Positions 40,279 through 49,563 of a stretch of 64,000 bases of DNA are shown in pieces. A program made the position numbers and the translations under genes. Below the pieces are notes generated by a model, which saw nothing but the letters and a program-made list of their open reading frames with translations, was not told where the DNA came from and searched no databases. The stretch is taken from NCBI GenBank assembly GCA_938092135.1, contig CALLJL010000008.1, positions 1 through 64,000 on the forward strand. Reading direction: 5' to 3'. Numbering within the stretch: position 1 is the stretch's first letter; the number at the start of each line of letters is the position of its first letter. The DNA comes from an uncultured bacterium (GTDB lineage Bacteria; Acidobacteriota; Aminicenantia; Aminicenantales; CALLJL01).

Positions 40279-41448
40279 CTATTGTCTTAAAAATTCAAAA
40301 GCCTGATGATATTTTTTAAGGACTACAGGCCAGGAATAGTTTTCTTCCACATATCGCCTTCCATTTTCACCCAGGCGAGCTTTCAACCGTTCATCTCTCA
40401 AAAGAAGACTCAAAGCCCAGGCGAATTCATTAGAATTGGCATAATAAAGACCGCATTGACCTTCAAGGCAATGGCGACGAAGCGGCTCAGCTGCCTCCTG
40501 AACAAGAATAGGCGTCTTCACCGCTAGAGATTCAAGAGCAGCCATACAGAGACTCTCATAATGGGAAGGATGGACGGTAATTTCAGCTGCGGCCATGGCT
40601 AAGTTTTTGTCTTCAGGAGAAACAAAGCCAAGATAAATAATTCTGGGATCATTGGGTAAAGGCATTAAAAGATGACCGATCAGAACTAATCGCAGACTTG
40701 ACTCTTCTTTTAAAAATTCAAAAAAATAGTCAAATAGCTCCTGGCAGCCCTTTCCTGGTTCTATTCGACCGGCATAAAGAATATAGGGCCTACTGAGCCC
40801 AAAGCGATGGAGGAAGGAACTTACATCTTTAATTACAGGGATTTCGATACCGATGCCCACGACATCCTGATAGGTTCCTTGAAGATTAAAGAGACGGGTG
40901 AGCATCTCCTTTTCAGCCTGGGTATTGAAAAGAAAAGCATTAGCTGAAGCAAAAACCCTTTTCATTATCGTCAGATACAGGGCTGGTTCATCATGGGCTG
41001 TGGGCACAAGAATCTTTTTCTTTTTTATTAGCTGTAAACCATAATGCGTGGGGTAATAAAGATAAGTAAAAAAGATAAAAATGTCATAACTATCCTGCTC
41101 CTTTTCTATGGCCTCAAGCAAAGAGGGAACAAAGGGCCCTTGTTTTTCAATCCAGAGAATTTCATCGGCTTCGTTATGGGGATTAAAAAAAAGCCAATCT
41201 GAATATTCATTGAAAGATTCTATATCTCTCTCCTTTTCAACAGGAAACCGCTTGATCACCACTCCATTTAAAATACTTTCTCCAGGAACATATTCATTTT
41301 TCCAGGTGATATAATCGCGAGCCGTAGTCGTGTAAACAGTGACTTCATGACCAACCTTAAATAGCCGCTCGGCCACGAGTCGGCAATGAAGTTCAGAGCC
41401 ACCCATTACTTCCTGGCCATAACGTTGAACGACGAAGGCTATTTTCAT
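40279..41448 (-). CDS. GT4-type glycosyltransferase (type A)
   Basis: A 389-residue GT-B-fold retaining glycosyltransferase. The start MKIAFVVQRYGQEVMGGSELHCR matches family 4 enzymes; the C-terminal donor domain has AGRIEPGKGCQELFDYF and the EX7E motif in HYESLCMAALESLAVKTP. It is closely related to the gene at 43603-44784 (shared FVVQRYG, SELHCR/AELHCR, DYITWKN, and the region after the P-loop-like turn). Last gene of the cluster, 20 bases after its neighbour. Sugar and acceptor unknown. Confidence 0.88.
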   Translation of the reverse strand: MKIAFVVQRYGQEVMGGSELHCRLVAERLFKVGHEVTVYTTTARDYITWKNEYVPGESILNGVVIKRFPVEKERDIESFNEYSDWLFFNPHNEADEILWIEKQGPFVPSLLEAIEKEQDSYDIFIFFTYLYYPTHYGLQLIKKKKILVPTAHDEPALYLTIMKRVFASANAFLFNTQAEKEMLTRLFNLQGTYQDVVGIGIEIPVIKDVSSFLHRFGLSRPYILYAGRIEPGKGCQELFDYFFEFLKEESSLRLVLIGHLLMPLPNDPRIIYLGFVSPEDKNLAMAAAEITVHPSHYESLCMAALESLAVKTPILVQEAAEPLRRHCLEGQCGLYYANSNEFAWALSLLLRDERLKARLGENGRRYVEENYSWPVVLKKYHQAFEFLRQ

Positions 41449-41468
41449 TTTGATCTTATCTTGTTGAT

Positions 41469-42539
41469 CTAATCTTGCCAGAGAATTTTCAATAAAGAAA
41501 GTAAATATTTTTCTCGAGGAAAGGCACGAAAGCGTTCAAGTCTTTCCCTTTGCCCCTGAATTATTTTCGCTTTTAACTTCTCATCATGGGTTAAGATATC
41601 CACCAATTCGGCCATCTCCGCTACTCTTTTCTCTCGGAGAAGCACTCCAGCACCATCAAGGGTTGAGGCTACGGCTCCGGCCGCATAGGCAATGACGGGG
41701 ACATTAAAGATCATGCTTTCAAGGAGAGGTAAACAGAAACCTTCATGTTCACTCAAAGAAACAAAAACGTCAGCAACTTGATAATAAGCAAACATATCTT
41801 CGTCCGGTACATGACCGGTGAAAAGAACCTCTTCAGGCTGGAGATAGAAATCATCTACCAATCTGACTAAGCTCTCATAATATTTGGGCAAGGAGGTGGT
41901 TTTGCCGACGACAATCAACCGCACAAGAGGGGAAATATATTTTTTGAAATAAAAGGTTAATTTGATTAGGTCCTCAATTTTTTTATTAGGAACGATGCGA
42001 CCGACAAAAAGAATATTTGTCCTGTCATCTCGATAAATTTTAGATATAAATGGATTTGCCGGCTTTTGGTAGCGATTAAAATTTATAAAGAGAGGAAAAA
42101 CAGCCGTGCGCTGGAAACCAAGACTTTCAAGTTCCTGGCGATTAAATTCAGAATCAGCCAACCCGAGATCAACAAAGGGAGCAAGTAGGCGCAATTCCCG
42201 CTTTCCCTGACTGGCAATCTTCACCATTTCCTCGCTAAAGCCCACGAAAAATTCAGGAGAGGTTACATTGTGGTGAATTATCACTCTCCGGCAGGGAAGC
42301 CGAGTGAGCTCATAGGAAAGAGGTGAAGGTAAGGCAAAATGAAGAATAACTACATCCTTTTTCTCTCCAGGTTTAAATTCAGTGAAAAGCCGACTTTCCT
42401 CTTCCAGTCCTTCATCCCGATTAAGACAATATATATCGGACTTGAAGCCCTGCTGCCGGAAAAAATCTCTCAAGTGCCGCGCTTCATCACCAATAGCATC
42501 ACCACGATGGAAAGCTGGAACCCACTGGTCAATTCTCAT
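41469..42539 (-). CDS. GT4-type glycosyltransferase (type B)
   Basis: A 356-residue GT-B enzyme with DQWVPAFHRGDAIGDEARHLRDF at the start, FVGRIVPNKKIEDLI in the donor domain, and EX7E in EHEGFCLPLLESMIFNVPVIA. It is a clear relative of the next gene upstream (42536-43606): both have GDAI.DE, GF.SDIY/GF.SEIF, HHNVTSPEFF versus YHNITPHEYF, DSEFNRQELE, and LFVGR-IPNKK. The four-base overlap with that gene fits a single operon. Specificity unknown. Confidence 0.88.
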   Translation of the reverse strand: MRIDQWVPAFHRGDAIGDEARHLRDFFRQQGFKSDIYCLNRDEGLEEESRLFTEFKPGEKKDVVILHFALPSPLSYELTRLPCRRVIIHHNVTSPEFFVGFSEEMVKIASQGKRELRLLAPFVDLGLADSEFNRQELESLGFQRTAVFPLFINFNRYQKPANPFISKIYRDDRTNILFVGRIVPNKKIEDLIKLTFYFKKYISPLVRLIVVGKTTSLPKYYESLVRLVDDFYLQPEEVLFTGHVPDEDMFAYYQVADVFVSLSEHEGFCLPLLESMIFNVPVIAYAAGAVASTLDGAGVLLREKRVAEMAELVDILTHDEKLKAKIIQGQRERLERFRAFPREKYLLSLLKILWQD

Positions 42540-43606
42540 CCCTTAATAACCTGGTCAATATAATTTAAAAGAAGTGGGGCTATTCTTTCCCGGCGATATT
42601 TATCTAAAGCTTTTCTCTGGCTTTCAAGAATTCGATCTCGAAATTTTTCATCTTTAATAATCAAGTCAATTAAAGCTGCTATTGACAAAAAATCCTTGCG
42701 TTGAAGCAGAATCCCTGCTCCATTCATTGTCTCGGCGACAGCCCCGGCCTTGAAGGCTACGACCGGCACATCCTGAATGAAAGATTCAATGAGGGGCACG
42801 CCAAAGCCCTCATGCTCGCTGAGGCTCAAAAAAACATCGGCGGCTTCATAACAGGCTCTGAGTTCAGAAAAGGGAATATGACCGGTGAAATGGACATCCT
42901 GAAGCTTCAGCCGATCAATTAGGTCAAAAAGGGAAGCCAGATAACGTTCAAGGCCTCGATGATCGCCGGCCAGAATCAATTGTGATTTGGGCTCAAAATA
43001 ACGTCGGTAAAGGGCGTAAACTTTTATAATATCCTCGTATTTTTTATTGGGAATCAGGCGACCGACAAAAAGAATTGTCCTTCGACCATTATCATAAATC
43101 TTTTTGGCGATGGGATCAGGGGGGGTCTCAAATTTTTTAAAATTAATTAATATAGGCAGAACGCCTGTGCGGCGATAGCCTAGGGCCTCAAGCTCCTGCC
43201 GATTAAATTCAGAATCGCCAAGAACAAGATCAACCTTATCAATAAAGAGCTTGATTTCGAGACGGCCTTTATAGCATTCCCGGGCTAAAATCCGATGATA
43301 ATCAATAAAATATTCATGAGGGGTTATATTGTGATAAATCATAATTTTCTTATCAGGCAAACGAAAGAAAAGGCGGGAAACAGGAGAACCAATGGAAAAG
43401 TGGAAAATAGCCACATTATTTTTAGAGCTATATCGCCAATATTCGCGGAAATCATGGGCCAAGCCTGCCAGTCTGGGATCACAGAAGCGAGTAAAAATTT
43501 CTGATTTAAAACCGTGGGCTCGCAAAACAGTCTGGATTTCAAGCATTTCATCAGAAATGGCGTCGCCATAAGTTAAAGAGGTAGCTAATTGATGAACCTC
43601 CATCAA
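42536..43606 (-). CDS. GT4-type glycosyltransferase (type B')
   Basis: Same length (356 residues) and architecture as its downstream neighbour, with SLTYGDAISDEMLEIQ, DSEFNRQELEALGYRRTGVLP, LFVGRLIPNKKYEDII and EX7E in EHEGFGVPLIESFIQDVPVVA. The two genes look like an old tandem duplication. It overlaps both neighbours by four bases. Confidence 0.88.
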   Translation of the reverse strand: MMEVHQLATSLTYGDAISDEMLEIQTVLRAHGFKSEIFTRFCDPRLAGLAHDFREYWRYSSKNNVAIFHFSIGSPVSRLFFRLPDKKIMIYHNITPHEYFIDYHRILARECYKGRLEIKLFIDKVDLVLGDSEFNRQELEALGYRRTGVLPILINFKKFETPPDPIAKKIYDNGRRTILFVGRLIPNKKYEDIIKVYALYRRYFEPKSQLILAGDHRGLERYLASLFDLIDRLKLQDVHFTGHIPFSELRACYEAADVFLSLSEHEGFGVPLIESFIQDVPVVAFKAGAVAETMNGAGILLQRKDFLSIAALIDLIIKDEKFRDRILESQRKALDKYRRERIAPLLLNYIDQVIKG

Positions 43607-44784
43607 GTCCTTTTCTCCTGCTCCAGTTTTTCAACTATTTTTAGATATTTATTTTCAATAATCTCCCAAGTGTAATTCTGTTTAAAATACTCGTAACCTC
43701 TGAGTCCAAGAACTTCTCTCAGTCTGGAATCAGAGATAAGCAGGCCGAGAGCCTCTCTAAATTCATCGTAATTCTCATAATAAAGGCCACCATTAGCCCT
43801 CAGGCATTGCCCTTTAAGAACAGCACACCGACCATTAACCAAGACAGGTTTTTTAAGAGCCCAGGCTTCTAGGGTAACCATCGATAAACTTTCATAAAAA
43901 CTGGGCATAAAAAGCAAAAGGGCTCCATCGAGAGCCGAAAATTTATCCTCCTCAGAAGCGAATCCAAGATAAATAATATCGGGATGAGACGGTATTTTGA
44001 GAATTGTGCTGCCGATAAGAACAAGCCGGAGGGGTGAAGAAGTTTCTTCCTTGAAGCGAAGAAAATAATCGAAAAGCTCGAGGCAGCCCTTATTTTCATC
44101 TATCCTTCCTATATAAATAGCGTAACAACCATCCAGTCCATATTTTTTTCTGAATTGTTCACCGGAAAAAAGCGGGGGTATTTCAATTCCCACCCCAACC
44201 ACCTCGCCAGGTATATGTTCATTATTCGCTACTTTCTGGATCATCTCTCTTTCTTCAAGGGAGTTATAGATGAAAGCTCGGGGAAGGCGAAAGAGATCCC
44301 GAAAAATTCTTAAATAAATCACTGGATCGTGCTCCGCGGTGGGAACCAGCAGGCTTTTATGAGGAACAGCTTTTATTCCCCAATAGGAATGATAATAGCG
44401 ATAGCTGAAGAAAATGAAATAATCATATTTATTTTCATTTTCTTTGATGTAACTAATAAGCGAGGGAGCGAGCGGACCTTCTTCCTCAAGCCAGCGCAGT
44501 TCATCCTCAATGGTGTGTTCATTCTCGAAAATATAGTTCTGAATTCGCCCAAATCTTTCAGGATGGCGAGGTCTGACCACAGGAAAACGCCTAACTTTTA
44601 TCCCGTTGATTATTTCTTCATCACGGGGAAAATGATTTTTCCAGGTAATATAGTCAAGAGCCTTCGTCGTCAGAACCTCTACTTCCCAGTATTGGCTCAT
44701 ATGCTCGGCCACCCAGCGGCAATGGAGTTCCGCGCCGCCACTGATCTCGAGGCCATAACGTTGAACTACAAAAGCCACTTTCAT
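43603..44784 (-). CDS. GT4-type glycosyltransferase (type A')
   Basis: A 393-residue paralogue of the last gene of the cluster (40279-41448). It shares MKVAFVVQRYGLEISGGAELHCR, KALDYITWKNHFP, VPTAEHDPVIYLRIF and YIGRIDENKGCLELFDYF, and has EX7E in FYESLSMVTLEAWALKKP. It overlaps the coiled-coil gene upstream and the type B' gene downstream by four bases each. Confidence 0.88.
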   Translation of the reverse strand: MKVAFVVQRYGLEISGGAELHCRWVAEHMSQYWEVEVLTTKALDYITWKNHFPRDEEIINGIKVRRFPVVRPRHPERFGRIQNYIFENEHTIEDELRWLEEEGPLAPSLISYIKENENKYDYFIFFSYRYYHSYWGIKAVPHKSLLVPTAEHDPVIYLRIFRDLFRLPRAFIYNSLEEREMIQKVANNEHIPGEVVGVGIEIPPLFSGEQFRKKYGLDGCYAIYIGRIDENKGCLELFDYFLRFKEETSSPLRLVLIGSTILKIPSHPDIIYLGFASEEDKFSALDGALLLFMPSFYESLSMVTLEAWALKKPVLVNGRCAVLKGQCLRANGGLYYENYDEFREALGLLISDSRLREVLGLRGYEYFKQNYTWEIIENKYLKIVEKLEQEKRT

Positions 44785-45431
44785 TGAACAATTTCCTTTT
44801 CGAGTAATCTTTCTCTCTGTTCGAGATGACGAACATCTTTTTCAAGAATTCGGTGATGAATTTTCAAGGTATCAAGTTCAATCTTCAATTTGCTCATCTC
44901 AACTACTAGATTGTGTGCTAGATTATGCAACAGCTTGGTATATTCTTTTAATTGATCAATTTCCTCAAATCTCTTTTCTACCCGGTCAATTCTCTGATTC
45001 AAGAGCTGACTCAATTTAGCCAGTTCAGTGTCCATTTTTGAAGCCAGGTGATCAAGACGAGTGCAGGCATAATCGATTCTCATGTTGGCGTGATGGAGTT
45101 TAAGTACTGTTTCTCTCAATTCGTAATAAACAGGAAAAATTAACAATTTAATCAAAGGAGAAAGGGGTCTCATAAGCTTAAGAAGAATCCTCTTCGCTCT
45201 GGCCTTCCAGCCATAAGTCGCTTCAAGTTCCCAGGGAGATCGAGGTGGAGGGGGGATAATTTCTTTGTCTTCAATTATTTTTTCAGACGGCTTTGGCCTC
45301 GGCTGAGTAGCAATTTTCCGTCTTATTTGCTCCATGATCGAGGCCACATCTATCCGGTCATAATCTATATAAATCTCCCTTTCCCCAGGAGTTAATTTTA
45401 CTTTCTTTTCATTTTCTTCTTGGCCCACCAT
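44781..45431 (-). CDS. Coiled-coil protein of the glycosyltransferase cluster
   Basis: Not assigned to a family. The 216 residues have an acidic/basic start, a proline-rich turn (EIIPPPPRSPWELE), a basic stretch with one weakly hydrophobic region (KLMRPLSPLIKLLIFPVYYELRE), and a long C-terminal coiled coil (MDTELAKLSQLLNQRIDRVE to EKDVRHLEQRERLLEKEIV). Similar coiled-coil tails occur in polysaccharide chain-length or complex-scaffold proteins, but that is only an analogy. GAGGAGG precedes the ATG. Confidence 0.6.
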   Translation of the reverse strand: MVGQEENEKKVKLTPGEREIYIDYDRIDVASIMEQIRRKIATQPRPKPSEKIIEDKEIIPPPPRSPWELEATYGWKARAKRILLKLMRPLSPLIKLLIFPVYYELRETVLKLHHANMRIDYACTRLDHLASKMDTELAKLSQLLNQRIDRVEKRFEEIDQLKEYTKLLHNLAHNLVVEMSKLKIELDTLKIHHRILEKDVRHLEQRERLLEKEIVQ

Positions 45432-45449
45432 CGCTTCCTCCTCATAGGA

Positions 45450-45662
45450 TCATTTTTTAGGGCGAAAAAGATGATCCTCATAAACACTCTGGACATCTTG
45501 AATATCAGGTAAGGGGCGAAGCTTCATCGCCTCTATCTCAAGAATTTCCCTTTCGCTTAAAAGGCCAAGTTTCTTTTTCTCTTCAATTCGTCGTTCAATT
45601 TCTCGATGAATTTCTTCTTGTTCTTCTTGGGTTAAGCAGGCTATTTCGAAAAATCTATTCAT
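45450..45662 (-). CDS. Small hypothetical protein of the glycosyltransferase cluster
   Basis: Seventy residues, very rich in Glu, Arg and Lys (LTQEEQEEIHREIERRIEEKKK), predicted mostly helical. No family is recognised. GGAG lies just upstream of the ATG, and the spacing to both neighbours (18 and 23 bases) is operon-like, so it is probably real. Confidence 0.5.
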   Translation of the reverse strand: MNRFFEIACLTQEEQEEIHREIERRIEEKKKLGLLSEREILEIEAMKLRPLPDIQDVQSVYEDHLFRPKK

Positions 45663-45685
45663 TTTTCATCTCCATAAAATTAATA

Positions 45686-47710
45686 TTAATGAATATATCC
45701 TAAAGCGCGCAGCTTCTCCAGTTCTTCTTCGCTGAGAAAAACCTTTACCTTGGTTACTCGGTTAAGAAGCTCGTAACGGGCTTGAAGGCTTTTCAAAATA
45801 GAGCCTATCTTTAAAGGCGGGCTTGAACTAAGATCGTTCCTTTCGGACTGATCGGAGGAAAGATTATAGATTTCCACCGATTTCCAGCTCATTGGTCCAG
45901 GCTGATAAATTTTCGCCAGATGTTCACTCCAGGGACGATTAAAAATAATTTTTTCTTTTCCCCGGTTTGTCGCCACAGAAAGAGGAAAACTGGTTTCATC
46001 CTCATTCTGACAAAGTTCTCCAGAAAGCCAGCAAGAATCAGCTAAAAAGCAACGATCGGTTTTCTCTTTTTTCTCCAAAAGAGGAAAGAGAGAACGACCA
46101 TCCCAGCCAGCTGGAATCAATTTTTTTAACTTCAAATATTCAAATATTGTCGGCGCAATGTCGGTAATTCTTACTATTTTATCAACTTTTTCCCCTCGGA
46201 AAAGACCTTCAGGAAACTTTATAATTAAGGGAACACGGATTGATTCCTGATAAAGGTGAGCTCCATGAACCCAAGCCCCATGATCATAAAATTCTTCCCC
46301 ATGGTCACTCGTTAGAATTATCATTGTTCGGTCAAAAAGTTCTTTTTCTTTAAGCCACTTTAACAAATTACTGATAAGAGCCTCGTCGGTATATCTTATT
46401 TCAGCATCGTAAAGATCAATAATAGCTTGCCTTTCTTCGGCCGAAAGGGGGCGAAAGACAGCTCCTTTCCCGCCGAGATAGCGTTCAACATTAATCTGAT
46501 CAAAGGGAGCTCCGGAAGTGAGCCAAAGTCGCCGATAAGGCTCAGGAGAAAGGTAGGGACTGTGAATCTGATAGGTATGAAGAAAAAGGAAGAAATCTCT
46601 TTGCTGATTATTCTCAATCCAATCGATCGCGGCTCTAAACACGAGTTCAGCCGAATTAATATGATTGATTGCTCCCTCCCCTTCATTATAAAAATCAAAG
46701 CCCCGGGCAAATCCATATTTCGGGCTAACAAAGCCGCCACCGGTTATGGCGCCGCAGGTAAATCCGTGCCGGCTTAGAACTTCGGCTAAACTTAAGAGCT
46801 CCTCGGGAATATGGTCATCGGCAGCCATGACTCCATGCCGAACGGAATCAGAGGAGGTCAGCAGAGAAACATGAGCCGGTAGGGTCCAATTAGAAGTAGA
46901 AAAGGCCTGAAGAAAAAGAGCTCCCTCCGAGGCGAGAGCATCGATGGCTGGGCTCGTCGGCCTCTCATAACCATAGCAGCCCAAATGATCGGCCCGCAGG
47001 GTATCAAGAGAAATTAGGATAATCGCGGTCGGTTTTTCTTTTTCCGGAACAACAACTGGGTTGATCCAAAAGGCAAAGGCGCCATTGCCATTTTCCGTTT
47101 CAAGGCTCAAGCGAAAGCGGCCTCCCTTGGCCGGAAGCTCAATTCGATGAAATCCAAAATTTATTGCTCGAGCTTCTTTCTCTTCAGGTATTTTTAGAAA
47201 TTTCTGGAAAATAACCCAATCTTTTTCTCGATTATAAAGCCGAGCGATAAATTCAACACCTTCGGGTCGTTCCTTTTGTCTTTCAATTATTTTTTTGTAA
47301 TTATTGTCAAAAATTAGGCCCACTCCCAATTCAAGATGACTTCGAGCTGGAATATTAATTTCAAAATCGTAACGACTTTCAGGAGGAGAAAAAATTATGG
47401 AAATATAATTGGGCCCTAAATGTAATCGCCTCTTTAAATTATATGGATTGGCTCCGGCTTCCGTAAATAACAGGGGATATGATTCAGCGGGAAAAAATGT
47501 ATCTTCAACAGCCAGGGCCGGATTGTTTTTAAAGGGGCTTGTAATTATATTTGGCTCTTCAAGCAAAGACAATAGCTTTATGGCTCTGAATTCCCTTGAA
47601 ATCGCCTTATGGCAACCCGAATGAGCTCCAAAAAGGATGCTTATAACGACTGTAATTTCAAATAAAATCAATAAATTAAATAATTTTTTGGCTAATATTT
47701 TGACACCCAT
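45686..47710 (-). CDS. Sulfatase-like (alkaline-phosphatase superfamily) envelope protein
   Basis: An N-terminal membrane or signal segment precedes a beta-rich N-terminal domain and, from about residue 228, an alkaline-phosphatase/sulfatase fold: IILISLDTLRADHLGCYGY with a metal Asp, DHGEEFYDHGAWVHGAHLYQESIRVPL with later metal ligands. The nucleophile site reads WTLPAH: Thr stands where sulfatases have the Cys or Ser converted to formylglycine, and His where they have Arg. A Thr nucleophile is known in phosphotransferases such as LtaS, so sulfatase activity is doubtful. The start at 47710 follows AAGAAGG; an upstream ATG adds nine residues. First gene of the polysaccharide cluster. Confidence 0.78.
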   Translation of the reverse strand: MGVKILAKKLFNLLILFEITVVISILFGAHSGCHKAISREFRAIKLLSLLEEPNIITSPFKNNPALAVEDTFFPAESYPLLFTEAGANPYNLKRRLHLGPNYISIIFSPPESRYDFEINIPARSHLELGVGLIFDNNYKKIIERQKERPEGVEFIARLYNREKDWVIFQKFLKIPEEKEARAINFGFHRIELPAKGGRFRLSLETENGNGAFAFWINPVVVPEKEKPTAIILISLDTLRADHLGCYGYERPTSPAIDALASEGALFLQAFSTSNWTLPAHVSLLTSSDSVRHGVMAADDHIPEELLSLAEVLSRHGFTCGAITGGGFVSPKYGFARGFDFYNEGEGAINHINSAELVFRAAIDWIENNQQRDFFLFLHTYQIHSPYLSPEPYRRLWLTSGAPFDQINVERYLGGKGAVFRPLSAEERQAIIDLYDAEIRYTDEALISNLLKWLKEKELFDRTMIILTSDHGEEFYDHGAWVHGAHLYQESIRVPLIIKFPEGLFRGEKVDKIVRITDIAPTIFEYLKLKKLIPAGWDGRSLFPLLEKKEKTDRCFLADSCWLSGELCQNEDETSFPLSVATNRGKEKIIFNRPWSEHLAKIYQPGPMSWKSVEIYNLSSDQSERNDLSSSPPLKIGSILKSLQARYELLNRVTKVKVFLSEEELEKLRALGYIH

Positions 47711-47804
47711 TCTAGCCTTCTTTTTTATTTTTAGCAACTGATGACTCTAATATATTTTGACGCTAGAAAACCAAATTTTTTGATCAAATTATAAGCAAAA
47801 GCAA

Positions 47805-47833
47805 AAAATATTTTTTCCAAGCCCTTAAGTCAA
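47805..47833 (-). promoter_or_regulatory. Candidate promoter of the polysaccharide cluster
   Basis: On the minus strand TTGACT (47828-47833), 17 bases, TATTTT (47805-47810). A separate TATAAT (47788-47793) lies closer to the gene but lacks a good -35. Either could serve. Confidence 0.35.
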
Positions 47834-47906
47834 GTGACCCCTAAAAAATTTTTCGCCCTTTCTAATTGAATCAGCCACTCTTATGTGTTAATGAATAAAT
47901 GAAATC

Positions 47907-48362
47907 ATGGAAAAATTAAGAAAGATAAAGCGGGTGGGAATTATCGGCGGTAGCCGGCCTCAATCTCACCATTTGGAGATGGCTCACCAGGTCGGCTATC
48001 TTGTGGCCCGCAGAGGAGGTCTCCTTATTTGCGGCGGCTTGGGTGGAGTTATGGAAGCAGCGGCTCGTGGAGCTAAGGAAGCCGGCGGCCTAACCGTGGG
48101 TATACTTCCCGGCTCTGATTATAATGAAGCAAACCCTTATATTGACATCTCCGTAGCCACAGGAATTGGCCATGCCCGAAACGCTTTAGTGGTTATGAAT
48201 AGCGATGTTCTAATTGCGATCGGTGGAGAATATGGCACCTTGAGTGAAATCGCCTTTGCCTTTATCTACAATAAAAAAATTATTTCCTTAGATAGCTGGA
48301 ATATTCCTGGGGTCATTCAAGCCAGAACCCCTGAGGAAGCCTGTGAGCTTGCCTGGGCTTAA
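47907..48362 (+). CDS. TIGR00725/LOG-like nucleotide-binding protein
   Basis: The 151 residues show the Rossmann-like pattern of the LOG/TIGR00725 family: RVGIIGGSRP, LLICGGLGGVMEAAARGAKEAGG, VGILPGSDYNEANPYID, GHARNALVVMNSDVLIAIGGEYGTLSEIAFA. The GGEYGTLSE segment replaces the PGGxGT motif of classic LOG phosphoribohydrolases. Cytokinin-type chemistry is known for LOG proteins, but TIGR00725 members have no settled role. truA follows two bases downstream. Confidence 0.8.
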   Translation: MEKLRKIKRVGIIGGSRPQSHHLEMAHQVGYLVARRGGLLICGGLGGVMEAAARGAKEAGGLTVGILPGSDYNEANPYIDISVATGIGHARNALVVMNSDVLIAIGGEYGTLSEIAFAFIYNKKIISLDSWNIPGVIQARTPEEACELAWA

Positions 48363-48364
48363 AA

Positions 48365-49138
48365 ATGCCGACATATAAAATGGTGATTGCCTATGATGGC
48401 ACAGATTTCCATGGTTGGCAGCGTCAGAAAGATTTAAGAACCGTTCAGGGAGTAATTGAAGGAGCTCTTGAGCAGATCACTGGTCAAAAAATAAGTTTAA
48501 CTGGAGCTGGCCGCACCGATGCCGGAGTTCACGCCCGAGGGCAAGTAGCCCATTTTCGGGCTGATCTTTCCTTAAGTCAAGATGACCTCTTTCGGGCCCT
48601 TAATGCCGTTCTTCCCTGGGATATCCGAATTATTTCTTTGCGAGAGGTGCCAGATTATTTTCATGCCCGCCGCTGCGCCTTCTCTAAAATTTACGAATAT
48701 AGAATCGCCAATTCCAGCCGCATCAGCCCCTTTCTTTTTCGTTATGTTCTTCCTTGGCCTTATCCTCTCGATTTTAAAAAGATGGAAGCAGCGGCAAAGC
48801 TCTTTGCTCGGGAAGCTGATTTCAGAGCTTTTACTCCTGACACAACTCGAAACCCTGTGCGCCGCGTCTATCATTCTGAGCTAAAAAAGCGAGGCTCTCT
48901 GATAATTTATCGGATTGAAGCTGACGGTTTTCTAAGATATATGGTTCGAAACATAGTCGGAACGCTTCTTGAGGTAGGACGGGGTCGTTTAAATCCTGAA
49001 GAAATAGAAAAATTTTTTAACCCCCCTCATCCTCAAGCCGGACCGGCGGCTCCAGCCAAGGGCCTCTGTCTTGTTCGGGTTCTCTATGAGCCTAAATCTA
49101 GAATCATAACCAAAGCGTCTTCGACCGGGTTAGAATAA
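48365..49138 (+). CDS. truA: tRNA pseudouridine(38-40) synthase
   Basis: Converts U38-U40 of the tRNA anticodon arm to pseudouridine. The catalytic Asp lies in GRTDAGVHARGQVAHF, with the flanking motifs AYDGTDFHGWQRQ and FLRYMVRNIVGTLLEVG. The 257 residues are normal. The 3' end overlaps the end of the convergent rimI gene by 55 bases. Confidence 0.95.
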   Translation: MPTYKMVIAYDGTDFHGWQRQKDLRTVQGVIEGALEQITGQKISLTGAGRTDAGVHARGQVAHFRADLSLSQDDLFRALNAVLPWDIRIISLREVPDYFHARRCAFSKIYEYRIANSSRISPFLFRYVLPWPYPLDFKKMEAAAKLFAREADFRAFTPDTTRNPVRRVYHSELKKRGSLIIYRIEADGFLRYMVRNIVGTLLEVGRGRLNPEEIEKFFNPPHPQAGPAAPAKGLCLVRVLYEPKSRIITKASSTGLE

Positions 49139-49563
49139 TAAAAGCGCCTTAAGCCAATTGTCCTGAAGCCTAATTTTTGATAGAGAGCCCTGGCAGCTAA
49201 ATTGGAAGGCCTTACTTCCAAGGTTATAAATTGAGCGCCCTCTTTCTTTACCCAAGAAATAACTTCTCTTAGGAGAGATTCGCCTAAACCCCGGCGTCGG
49301 AAATCAGGATGAATGGCAATATTATTTACCTGAACTTCTTCACCTACCTTCCAGAAAATAATATAACCCACAACTTGATCACCGGGCTCACGCACCATAA
49401 CCCAAGGAAAGGAAATAGATTTATTCTGAATTTCCCCGCGAAAAGTGCTTTCATGCCAAGGATTGGGAAAAGAGACTCTTTCGATGGCCAGAACTTCTGG
49501 CAGGTCTCTTTCCTCCATACGGCGAATTATAAATTTTTCCTTTGATTTTTCATTGATGACCAT
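49084..49563 (-). CDS. rimI: Ribosomal-protein-alanine N-acetyltransferase (RimI-type)
   Basis: GNAT-fold acetyltransferase, in E. coli acting on the N-terminus of ribosomal protein S18. It has IRRMEERDLPEVLAIERVSFPNPW at the start, VNNIAIHPDFRRRGLGESLL (acetyl-CoA loop, Q/RxxGxG), and LEVRPSNLAARALYQKLGF. The 159 residues match. It overlaps tsaB by 37 bases, a pairing common in bacteria. The ATG follows GGAAGAGAA. Its 3' end lies inside truA on the other strand. Confidence 0.9.
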   Translation of the reverse strand: MVINEKSKEKFIIRRMEERDLPEVLAIERVSFPNPWHESTFRGEIQNKSISFPWVMVREPGDQVVGYIIFWKVGEEVQVNNIAIHPDFRRRGLGESLLREVISWVKKEGAQFITLEVRPSNLAARALYQKLGFRTIGLRRFYYSNPVEDALVMILDLGS

